Shown piece after piece: positions 1-7,069 of a stretch of 64,000 nt of DNA. A program made the translations under genes and the position numbers. Positions within the stretch are counted from its first letter, which is position 1. Each line of letters begins with the position of its first letter. Below the pieces are notes generated by a model that was not told the origin of the DNA, did not search any database, and worked only from the letters and a program-made list of their open reading frames with translations. The DNA is from Tolypothrix bouteillei VB521301 (GTDB lineage: Bacteria; Cyanobacteriota; Cyanobacteriia; Cyanobacteriales; Nostocaceae), in NCBI RefSeq assembly GCF_000760695.4, contig NZ_JHEG04000001.1, forward strand, positions 4,064,452-4,128,451, given 5' to 3'.

Positions 1-1
1 T

Positions 2-442
2 GCAAAAGACCTACAGATAATTGTTGATTGCAATTTAGCGCCGGTCGATCGCTCCAATTCAGACATACCTAAAACTGTCGTTGTCGATCCGTTAAGATTA
101 CAACAAATCGTCACAAATCTTCTTAGCAATGCCATTCGCTATACAGAGTCAGGAAGTATCAAATTAAGGTGCAGTATGCTACCTGACGATCGGTGGTGTC
201 TTTCAGTCAGTGACACAGGCGTTGGCATTGCACCAGAAGACCAGATGCGTATCTTTGACCCTTTCTTTCGAGCTGAGAGTAGTGTTAGCCATCTCGTTGA
301 TGGTACTGGCTTGGGGCTAGCAATTGTCTCGCAGTTAGTAAAACTTATGCAAGGAAAAATAGAGTTAATTTCGCAAATAGGCGCTGGCTCCACTTTCAGT
401 GTTATTTTGCCTGTCACCTTGAGCTTGAAGACTAAAGAATGA
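2..442 (+). CDS. Sensor histidine kinase, C-terminal ATPase part (5' truncated by window)
   Basis: Only the HATPase_c domain is inside the window; the frame is open from base 2 and the start lies upstream. The N box (NLLSNAIRYT), G1 box (DTGVGI) and G2 box (GTGLGLAI) are intact, so this is a functional-looking ATP-binding domain of a two-component kinase. The protein ends about 20 residues after the last strand (FSVILPV), so there is no receiver domain behind it. It converges on a one-domain response regulator, but partnership is only a guess. Its TGA lies in the left arm of a hairpin shared with that neighbour. Confidence 0.9.
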   Translation, partial: AKDLQIIVDCNLAPVDRSNSDIPKTVVVDPLRLQQIVTNLLSNAIRYTESGSIKLRCSMLPDDRWCLSVSDTGVGIAPEDQMRIFDPFFRAESSVSHLVDGTGLGLAIVSQLVKLMQGKIELISQIGAGSTFSVILPVTLSLKTKE

Positions 443-489
443 AAGATGAAATATAGCTAAAATATGTAGATGATTTTTCATCTTTCATT
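438..489. terminator. Bidirectional hairpin between convergent genes
   Basis: A 14-bp perfect inverted repeat (AATGAAAGATGAAA at 438-451 and its complement at 476-489) with a 24-nt loop, followed by a T run on the plus strand. It lies between the kinase and the convergent response regulator. The kinase stop codon is inside the left arm. Confidence 0.6.
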
Positions 490-498
490 TTTTATACT

Positions 499-912
499 TT
501 AAACTGTATGGCTCATAGTATCTTTTAATCGTAAAAATGCTTTAATTCTTGCCATTAGTTCATCATAATCAATAGGCTTGCGGAGAAAGTCATTAGCTCC
601 TAAATTTAACCCTTCAGGTATATCTGCTTCCACATAAGCCGTAATCAGAATAATGGGAATAAAAGGTAGTTTTTTATTCTGCCGAATACGCCGCGTAACT
701 TCGTAACCGTCCATTCCCGGCATCATAGCATCAAGCAACACCAGATCGGGTGGTGATGCTTCTATCATGGTTAACCCTGCTTTGCCATTGCTAGCAACAT
801 CAACTACATACCCTTCTTCTACCAAAACTGCTTCTAAAAGATGCAGGTTATCTTGTGTATCATCTATAACTAAGATGCGTTTAGCTTGAGGTTTAACTTG
901 AGAAGAGAACAT
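499..912 (-). CDS. Single-domain response regulator (CheY-like receiver)
   Basis: A 137-residue stand-alone receiver domain with no output domain. Visible signature residues are the acidic pair D17-D18, the phospho-acceptor D61 (LLDAMMPGMDG), the switch T91 (LITAY) and K112 in RKP. It most likely passes phosphate to another protein or acts by protein contact. It ends convergently with the partial histidine kinase. Which kinase phosphorylates it cannot be told from sequence. Confidence 0.9.
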   Translation of the reverse strand: MFSSQVKPQAKRILVIDDTQDNLHLLEAVLVEEGYVVDVASNGKAGLTMIEASPPDLVLLDAMMPGMDGYEVTRRIRQNKKLPFIPIILITAYVEADIPEGLNLGANDFLRKPIDYDELMARIKAFLRLKDTMSHTV

Positions 913-1066
913 AAAATGAAGCTTCCTTTTGGGTAAAAAGGTTTGTCTGAATTTTGTGCCTTACTACCATTACCTCAGGAGGTACGGTGTAAAATGCCAG
1001 CGATCGCACTTCTGATAAGACTGAAGCAACTTCAACTGTATTTTGGGGTTTTACACGTTGTAGATC

Positions 1067-1096
1067 CCCCCAACCCCTTTAAAACGGGGTTGGGGG
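1067..1096. repeat. GC-rich palindrome in intergenic region
   Basis: CCCCCAACCCC (1067-1077) pairs with GGGGTTGGGGG (1086-1096) around an A/T loop. It is the same kind of C-rich/G-rich intergenic palindrome seen near 3275-3303 and 43191-43205. It lies upstream of the response regulator and downstream of the hydrolase, both on the minus strand, so it may terminate the hydrolase transcript. The rest of 913-1239 shows nothing else recognisable. Confidence 0.45.
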
Positions 1097-1239
1097 TCCG
1101 TCCTGTTTGAAATGAAAGTTTGCTTTATAGTAGCTAGTTGTTAGCTGACTAACCTCTTACCTCAGGAGAGTCTCACCTTCAGCCAATCGGAAATAGATAG
1201 AGGTAGATCCCCGTCTGAACTTTGGTTACTAAATTTCAT

Positions 1240-1983
1240 TTAAACGCTTTCTGGCATAAACCAGGTCAGCCCAGAGCGTGCAATTGTTGCAGGTACTGTG
1301 TGGAAACCATCGAACTCTTGATAAGTGACTTTATAGCCAGCTTTGTTCAAGGCTGGCACAATTCTACGACTGCATCGGTCAATTTGCAGGACGTTGTCCC
1401 ACTTACCGTGTGAGATAAAAATACGCGGTGAATTCTGTATTAAAACAGGTGGGACGAACCCTGGTGAGAAAGCTATGACATGAGAGAATAAGTCGCCATT
1501 GGTGATACCGATACCAAGTGCATAAGAAGCACCATCAGAAAAACCTTCAACTGCAATGCACGTTGGGTCTATGGCGTAGTGACTAAATGTTTGCGCTAGG
1601 GCTTGGTCAATAAAGGCGATATCAAGACCGTAGTGACCGTACAATACATCCCAAGTTTTCAAGCGTGAATCAGGTGCAAGTAGAACGACCCCAGATGCAT
1701 CAGCAAAGTTTAGAAATGGGGTAAGACCGCTACGTCCATTACCACCTGCACCGTGCAGCATCAGTATGAGTGGTGCGGGTTGAGAAGCTTGGTAATTTTT
1801 TGGTATGTAAAGAAGACCGTCGCGCTCGGTATCTAGTTCTAGTGGTTGCAGACCGAGTAGTGGAGTTCCTACTGGCTGCGTTGGTCGCGATCGCAATTTT
1901 CCCTGAGTTGCTGTCTGTACTGGCTGCTTTAGTTTATCTTGTGTCATCAATCTATTCCTCGACCTATTTTGAGTGGAGTGCAT
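1240..1983 (-). CDS. Alpha/beta hydrolase, phospholipase/carboxylesterase or PHB-depolymerase-like esterase
   Basis: The fold is recognisable from the oxyanion motif LMLHGAGG, the nucleophile elbow GFSDGAS (GxSxG), the acid region SHGKWDNV and the catalytic His in FDGFHTVP. About 235-247 residues, typical for the dienelactone hydrolase/carboxylesterase group. Start choice: ATG at 1983 has AAGGA 5 nt upstream; ATG at 1947 has AGGA 8 nt upstream and is an equal candidate; the in-frame GTG at 2007 is unlikely. No convincing signal peptide was seen. The substrate is unknown. Confidence 0.8.
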   Translation of the reverse strand: MHSTQNRSRNRLMTQDKLKQPVQTATQGKLRSRPTQPVGTPLLGLQPLELDTERDGLLYIPKNYQASQPAPLILMLHGAGGNGRSGLTPFLNFADASGVVLLAPDSRLKTWDVLYGHYGLDIAFIDQALAQTFSHYAIDPTCIAVEGFSDGASYALGIGITNGDLFSHVIAFSPGFVPPVLIQNSPRIFISHGKWDNVLQIDRCSRRIVPALNKAGYKVTYQEFDGFHTVPATIARSGLTWFMPESV

Positions 1984-2007
1984 TGTTGTCCTTAGTGAGT
2001 GAATCAC

Positions 2008-2341
2008 CCTACACCAATGCTCAATAGGTAGCGCCGCCTTATCGGTAGGTACACAATATTTGTCAAGCGTAATATTTAGTAATATCGCTGTTATTTAAGA
2101 TTATTGTTTTTAACAAACCTACTAGCAGAATATTACAATAGTTTATTGACAAAATATTAAAAATAAAATTTCATTTCATATATCAAAATAATGTGTTCTT
2201 TATTACAATTAAACTTTACAGAATCTAGGTCTTTTAGTAGAACTATAAGAAAAGGTGAGTAATCCTTAAGGATGATGTCGTAAGTCGTAATTATTTGGAA
2301 ATATAGCAGCAAGTCATTCTTAATGATACGGCAAAAAACTC
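2008..2341. other. AT-rich intergenic region
   Basis: No gene, tRNA or clear repeat was seen between the hydrolase and the small membrane protein. It should hold the promoters of these two divergent genes, but no convincing -35/-10 pair could be fixed. Confidence 0.4.
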
Positions 2342-2578
2342 ATGCATTCACAAGATACCCAAACAATAAGAGTTGAGAATAAACATCGCTCAAGAGAAAC
2401 CAACTTGAACTATACAAGTTATCAGCAACAAAGCAACTTAGAGTCGATGGAGCAGGAAGTACATAAAGCTATTCCAAGCCAAACTTCACTTAATCCGCTA
2501 GTACGCAATGGTTTAATTGTAAGTATTTTAGCGTTGCTATTTGTGGCTTCTATTTACTATGGGGTTATCAATCCTTAA
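2342..2578 (+). CDS. Small hypothetical protein with C-terminal membrane helix
   Basis: 78 residues. The first ~50 are polar and Gln/Asn/Ser-rich. The last ~25 (from VRNGLIVSILALLFVASIYY) form one membrane segment ending almost at the C-terminus, the layout of a tail-anchored protein. No family was recognised and no strong ribosome site precedes the ATG. A real gene is likely but not certain. Confidence 0.5.
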   Translation: MHSQDTQTIRVENKHRSRETNLNYTSYQQQSNLESMEQEVHKAIPSQTSLNPLVRNGLIVSILALLFVASIYYGVINP

Positions 2579-2743
2579 CCTGTCCCAAAGCCAAAGGTCA
2601 TTTCATCTCAATCGCATACAGAGAAGCTATTGATCGAGCAACGTATCTAAAGACCAAGAGCAGCGCAAGCTAGGCTTTTAGAGTGGCAGAATTAGGAGCA
2701 TTCTGCAAAAATAAGGCAAGATGCTATTTGTCTCAAAGGCATT

Positions 2744-2962
2744 TTAGTTCAGAGTTCCATCAATATCTTCCTCATGCAATAAAATTGTGGTTTCAGGACC
2801 AATTCTCCCCATATCTGGTTCTGGACCCTTTGCCATTTCAACAGCATATTTCCAGGTGTGAGAATCTGGTTGAAAATATAAAATTTTGCCTACGCCTCCA
2901 ACGAAACGAACGACTTGATATTTATTGAATTTGGGAGGTACTGTTAATTGGTCGGTTATCAT
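2744..2962 (-). CDS. Small conserved-looking hypothetical protein
   Basis: 72 residues beginning MITDQLTVPPKF, with a compact beta-rich look (KYQVVRFVGGVGKILYF, ETTILLHEEDIDG). The frame is open further upstream, but ATG 2962 has AGGAG 8 nt before it and the upstream extension is low complexity, so the short form is chosen. No domain was assigned. It may be an SH3-like small fold, which is a guess from the strand/turn pattern. Confidence 0.55.
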   Translation of the reverse strand: MITDQLTVPPKFNKYQVVRFVGGVGKILYFQPDSHTWKYAVEMAKGPEPDMGRIGPETTILLHEEDIDGTLN

Positions 2963-3199
2963 TGCAGATACTCCTAATAAATTGGTTACTTCTTGCTTCT
3001 TCTTACAAAAGAATAAATATAAAACCCAGAAATAACGTCTAACTAAAGAGTTGTATGAATTTCTACCTAGAGTTAATTTTTTATTAACAAATGCTGTAAC
3101 TTCTAACACATATATTTTACTTTTATATTTGTATAATTCATAAATACAGCAGATTTCAACTTGGTGAGGTACAAAAATTCCCCCCTCTATCACCCCTTG

Positions 3200-3303
3200 G
3201 TAAGGCTACAGCGGTGTACAGATTTCTAGACAAAAGATGAAACATCGTGAAAAGGGAGAATTGGAATGAAGTTCCCCCCTTTTTTAAGGGGGTTAGGGGG
3301 GAT
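3200..3303. repeat. Intergenic repeat copy, intact
   Basis: A stretch running from GGTGTACAGATTTCTAG through GGGAGAATTGGAATGAAG to a C/G-rich palindrome TTTTTTAAGGGGG. The same sequence occurs in reverse complement around 39885-39900 plus 43191-43265, where the IS4-family element has split it. This copy is therefore a model of the uninterrupted target site. Confidence 0.6.
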
Positions 3304-3337
3304 ATAAACCACTTTTAATGCATTTTAGAAAACTTGG

Positions 3338-4015
3338 TAAGTAGGTCAGTATTAAAAATTATCGTCATGACAAGGCAGATGGCAGAGGGCAGATGGCAGA
3401 AGGGAAGAGGTTTTTAGGCAACTTTACTTTTCGTTACATACTTCGGTTTTTTTGCGCCTTTCTACTTACACCACCGTGGCTTGGTAAGGAGGGATGAAAG
3501 GGTGTACCTAATTCACATGCAAAGCGCTGTAAGTTTTGACTGTTAAGTTTGCAAGGGCTTTCAACTTATTTAAGAACTGAGAAACTTATAATTTCTCACA
3601 ATTATTTTGGTCGAATATTACTTTAAATATTACTTTGTAGTTGCGATAAATGAGAAGAATTGCAACTGTGCAAAGAACGGATAAATCCATTCCTTAGGAC
3701 AGAAGTCTTAAATCAGTAAGTAAATTAATCTAAAAAAAAGGGGGCGCTAGTTAAAATTGCAGAAGCAATTTTTAACAAATAACGATTATTTTCTCTACTT
3801 AAAAGTAGGGAAAATAATTAATAAATTCTTTTTTACGAAAACATAATAAAAAACTTTACCATCAAGGGCTTTCTAACTGCAAATATCCACTTTAAGTAGA
3901 GAGGCGCAAAAAAACAGAATTAATTATATAACGAAGCCTAAAAAGCTCTTCCCTTCTGCCATCTGCTCTGCCATCTGCCTTGTCATGACGACAATTTTTA
4001 ATACCGACCTACTTA
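3338..4015. mobile_element. MITE-like element with ~125-bp imperfect terminal inverted repeats
   Basis: Bases 3338-3468 and 3893-4015 are inverted copies of one another. They share TAAGTAGGTC at the outer end, the GGCAGA heptamers with GTCATGAC, and GCGCC(T)TCTACTTA at the inner end, with a few substitutions and indels. The ~425-bp centre holds no open frame of note but has two more hairpins (3750-3775, and 3790-3816 around CTACTTAAAAGTAG). No transposase is present, so if mobile it would depend on one in trans. TA dinucleotides at both outer edges would fit an IS630/mariner-type duplication, but this is inference. Confidence 0.55.
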
Positions 4016-4023
4016 TATATATT

Positions 4024-4539
4024 ATGAATCCAGAGCAACTCAGTCACGAACTGCGATTTGGCGACAGCCCCGACTTAATTCGTCGCCGTTGGATCGTTGG
4101 TCTATCTCTAGTAAGCGCTACCATGGGAATCTTGGTCTCGCTTTATCAAACCGGAATTATTCGCCACTTGCCTGACCCACCAATACCATATTTTGACTCA
4201 GACCGAGTTGACGCGTCTGAATACGCATACAGTCGGCTTGAGACTCCTGATGGGCTGATGATGGTAACCAATTATGCCATCACAGCTTGGCTAGCCGGAG
4301 CCGGTGGTCAAAATCGGGCGCAAGAGAACCCATTATTGCCGATCGCAATGGGTGCTAAACTCCTCTTTGACGCGGTTACCGCACTTGAACTCGCTCGTGA
4401 GGAATGGAGCGAGAATCAAGCGTTTTGTGCGTATTGCCAGATTGCAACACTTTGCTCCCTTGCATCAGTTGCGATCGCAGTTCCCGAAGTTTTGAGTGCG
4501 ATCAATACCCTCACAGGTCAAGGGAAGGATAAAGTATGA
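4024..4539 (+). CDS. Vitamin K epoxide reductase (VKOR) family membrane protein
   Basis: 171 residues with about four hydrophobic segments (residues ~23-46, 78-95, 103-123, 134-158). The redox pair C135-x-x-C138 (FCAYCQIATLCS) heads the last helix, as in VKOR proteins, which take part in disulfide formation or quinone reduction. This is the short cyanobacterial form without a fused thioredoxin domain. ATG 4024 is chosen. An upstream in-frame ATG at 3985 lies within the inverted repeat and would add an unlikely N-terminus. The stop TGA and last residues (KDKV) fall in AAGGATAAA repeats. Confidence 0.75.
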   Translation: MNPEQLSHELRFGDSPDLIRRRWIVGLSLVSATMGILVSLYQTGIIRHLPDPPIPYFDSDRVDASEYAYSRLETPDGLMMVTNYAITAWLAGAGGQNRAQENPLLPIAMGAKLLFDAVTALELAREEWSENQAFCAYCQIATLCSLASVAIAVPEVLSAINTLTGQGKDKV

Positions 4540-4603
4540 AGGATAAAAGCTGAAGGATTAAAGTGTAATTTTTAATCCTTCAGGCTTTATCCTTTATCTT
4601 TCA
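4538..4603. terminator. Repeat-built hairpin between convergent VKOR and ndhK genes
   Basis: GAAGGATAAAAGCTGAAGGATTAAA (4538-4562) pairs, with one or two gaps, with the complementary stretch 4571-4595. Both neighbouring genes end in it: the VKOR stop is at 4537-4539 and the ndhK stop at 4594-4596. It probably ends both transcripts. Confidence 0.6.
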
Positions 4604-5328
4604 TTGGTCACTGTTTGCCCCACAGTCAAAAGACCAGGAGGCATTTCTGTTCCCATTGCTTGTGCTAGCGCTGCCGGTGGCTTATCGCGCTCGGGGGATC
4701 GCAAATACTCTCCCGTCAAGATGCGTGAACCGGGTTTCATGCTGTGGGTAGTGCTGTAGTAGCGATGGGTCTGGGTAATTTTACCTCGCTCCTGCATAGA
4801 ATCATTAGAGATTTTTTTGCGAAGCTTGATGATAGCATCCATGATTGCTTCTGGACGGGGAGGACAACCAGGTATGTACACATCTATTGGCAAAAGTTTA
4901 TCAGCACCCCGAACAGCTGTTGGAGAATCCGCGCTGAACATACCACCAGTAATCATGCAGGCTCCCATTGCAATAACGTACTTTGGCTCGGGCATCTGCT
5001 CGTAAAGACGCATTGTCGGCTGAGACATTTTCACGTTTAAAGTTCCTGCCAAAATGATTAAATCAGCTTGACGCGGACTAGCACGAGGAATGAGACCAAA
5101 TCTGTCAAAATCGAATCGGGAGCCAATCATAGCTGCAAATTCAATAAAGCAGCAAGCTGTACCGTACATCAGAGGCCACAAGCTAGATAACCTCGCCCAG
5201 TTATACAGGTCATCTATGGTCGTCAGTATAATATTTTCTGAAAGTTGATTGGTTACTCCATAGCTTGTTGGAGCTAAAATTGTTTCTTTCCCAGATGAGC
5301 CATTTGGATTATTTTCATTGGGATTCAT
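4594..5328 (-). CDS. ndhK: NAD(P)H-quinone oxidoreductase subunit K (NuoB/PsbG type), orphan copy
   Basis: 244 residues of the NDH-1 (complex I) subunit that carries iron-sulfur cluster N2 at the quinone site. All four cluster ligands are present: C59-C60 (GTACCF), C124 (MGACM) and C155 ([10 protein letters not shown]). The C-terminus carries the long cyanobacterial extension. In cyanobacteria ndhK normally sits in ndhC-ndhK-ndhJ; here neither ndhC nor ndhJ is adjacent, so this is likely a second copy comparable to psbG2 of Synechocystis. ATG 5328 is chosen over an upstream TTG at 5376 because of codon type and length. Confidence 0.88.
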   Translation of the reverse strand: MNPNENNPNGSSGKETILAPTSYGVTNQLSENIILTTIDDLYNWARLSSLWPLMYGTACCFIEFAAMIGSRFDFDRFGLIPRASPRQADLIILAGTLNVKMSQPTMRLYEQMPEPKYVIAMGACMITGGMFSADSPTAVRGADKLLPIDVYIPGCPPRPEAIMDAIIKLRKKISNDSMQERGKITQTHRYYSTTHSMKPGSRILTGEYLRSPERDKPPAALAQAMGTEMPPGLLTVGQTVTNER

Positions 5329-5550
5329 GAATTTGTCCGGTCTCTTAATAAATTTAACGCTTGTTTTGTTTTTCAAAGCTCTGCTATAAAAATATAAATT
5401 TTTTAGATAGCAATTTATTCCGCCATTAGAAATAAGCTTTGATTAAATTTATATGTGATATGAAATACGATAAAAATATAATATAGAAATACTATTTGAT
5501 TGTTGAGATAAAGATAGAGCCAGTATGCCCACCCTACTACGAAATGACAA

Positions 5551-5931
5551 ATGACAAAAGTTGTTTTTGGTAACGCTGCAAGCGAAGGTGCAAATCGTTG
5601 GGGATGGTTCCTCGGTCACTTCATCACCCCAATTAACGATCCGCGATCTACAGAAGAACTAGAAGTAAAATGGGCTACCCATAAAGCTGGTGACAACAGA
5701 GCGGAATGGGCAGTCAATAACCAAGCTGCGACTATCTCTATTCTGATTCATGGAGAATTTCGCTTAAAATTTGAAGATAGGGAAATTTTATTATCACGTG
5801 AGGGTGACTACGTTCTCTGGCGTGCGGGTGTACCCCATTCTTGGGTAGCTGAGTCTGACTGCACGATTCTCACTATCAGATGGCCTTCAAAACCAGGTGA
5901 TAGCGTCTCTACAACACCTAGTAGTAGTTAA
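5551..5931 (+). CDS. Cupin-domain protein
   Basis: 126 residues with one beta-barrel cupin: a first motif region (AEWAVNNQAATISILIHGEFRL), a turn with GDYVLWRAGVPHSW, and a closing TILTIRWPS strand. The usual first-motif histidines are poorly kept, and only the HSW histidine is evident in motif 2, so metal binding is uncertain. The N-terminus (GANRWGWFLGHFI) is conserved-looking. No function is assigned. The ATG follows a repeated AAATGAC motif rather than a clear ribosome site. Confidence 0.65.
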   Translation: MTKVVFGNAASEGANRWGWFLGHFITPINDPRSTEELEVKWATHKAGDNRAEWAVNNQAATISILIHGEFRLKFEDREILLSREGDYVLWRAGVPHSWVAESDCTILTIRWPSKPGDSVSTTPSSS

Positions 5932-5944
5932 TAGGGTAGGTAGC

Positions 5945-6090
5945 TATTTCGTGGGAGCAATTGCCCTCAGAATAAAATTCTGGGGCTACACAAACAAAGT
6001 CCACCTACGTGGACTTCTTATCAAGTCCGCATAGGCGTGATTTTAATCACAAGTATATTTTTTCCAAATTGGGATGCTCCCTATTTCGTT
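5945..6090. repeat. Intergenic repeat with hairpin, copy 1
   Basis: Contains AATTCTGGGGCTA, a perfect 8-bp hairpin (AAGTCCAC/GTGGACTT, 5997-6016) and TTGGGATGCTCCC near the end. The same modules in the same order recur at 45135-45300, and a shorter version at 57435-57500. Confidence 0.55.
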
Positions 6091-6153
6091 GACCTCTACC
6101 CCTGTTACTTAACTTATTGGTACAATAAGTCAATAGTTTTGCTATCAACTTAG

Positions 6154-6993
6154 ATGGAATCTGTAAACGAGGATAATACCGAGCTAATATTTTTAAAAGA
6201 TTTACAGTTAGGATTGTGTAATAACGAGCCTGAAAATGTGCAAGATTTGACTGTACTCTTTGAAATTATGGATGTTATAGAAAATACTATAGAAGTTTTA
6301 GAAAAAATTTTCACCGGAGTCAATCAATTCAATAGCACAGTTGCTCAATCTCAAAAAACTAAACAGAAAGATAGTCAATTTATAGAATCTACAGAGCCTA
6401 AGTCGGGTGAAACATTGGAAATTGAGGATAGAATAGAGCTTTTATCCGAGCAAGTAGAAACTCTAAAGCAACTGTTGTATTACCGGGAGGTAGAACTACA
6501 GGAGATAAGACACGAGTTGCACAATACTAATATGGATTTGTGCGCTGCAATTAATTCCCCTTGGCTATCACTTGATGAGGCTAAAGAATTAGCAAAACAA
6601 CTTTTGGTAAGTAAAAAGTCCAGCCATGAAATTTTAGCAGAACTGCTCGGTACTATCTGTAATTTGGCGCTTGAACCTTTAGATTTAGAGGACAGAGAAA
6701 TATCAAATTTTATTAAAGCTTCAATCAACAAGCCAGTCAATTGTAGTCTGACAATTAATTATCAAGGGTCTCTCACCGATATGATAGCGGTGAGAAAGAA
6801 AGCAGCGGAAACTCGGGCAAAATCTAAAATGCTTAGAGAGCAGTCTCGTAAAATTCAGGCTCAATCTAGACAGCTTAAAGCTCAATTCATAGAACAGGGA
6901 ATTAAATTTGTTAGCTCTCAAGCTTCATTCACTGCCCGTCAGCGTAACTTTAGGCGCAGGCGAAAGCTGAAAAAAAATTATCGAGCTGACTAA
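6154..6993 (+). CDS. Coiled-coil hypothetical protein with basic C-terminus
   Basis: 279 residues. Residues ~90-130 (EDRIELLSEQVETLKQLLYY) look like a coiled coil. Residues ~210-250 are Arg/Lys/Gln-rich with short repeats (AKSKMLREQSRKIQAQSRQL), and the last 20 residues are strongly basic (RQRNFRRRRKLKKN). The mix of acidic N-terminus, coiled coil and basic tail suggests a nucleic-acid or scaffold role, but no family is recognised. The stop codon lies in the loop of a strong terminator. Confidence 0.65.
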   Translation: MESVNEDNTELIFLKDLQLGLCNNEPENVQDLTVLFEIMDVIENTIEVLEKIFTGVNQFNSTVAQSQKTKQKDSQFIESTEPKSGETLEIEDRIELLSEQVETLKQLLYYREVELQEIRHELHNTNMDLCAAINSPWLSLDEAKELAKQLLVSKKSSHEILAELLGTICNLALEPLDLEDREISNFIKASINKPVNCSLTINYQGSLTDMIAVRKKAAETRAKSKMLREQSRKIQAQSRQLKAQFIEQGIKFVSSQASFTARQRNFRRRRKLKKNYRAD

Positions 6994-7014
6994 AGTCAGC
7001 TCGATAATTTTGTC
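6976..7014 (+). terminator. Strong intrinsic terminator
   Basis: A perfect 15-bp stem (AATTATCGAGCTGAC at 6976-6990 with its complement at 6995-7009), loop TAAA and a following TTT tract. The loop contains the TAA stop of the coiled-coil gene. It also separates that gene from the convergent tex. Confidence 0.85.
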
Positions 7015-7069
7015 GATTTTGAAGAGTTTGCTATTCTATAGCTCATCTTTAGAGAACAAGCCAAAACAT

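Noticed and set aside
2683..2928. Plus-strand frame over the small hypothetical gene
   Set aside because: It overlaps the minus-strand gene that has an AGGAG site; its composition is not protein-like.
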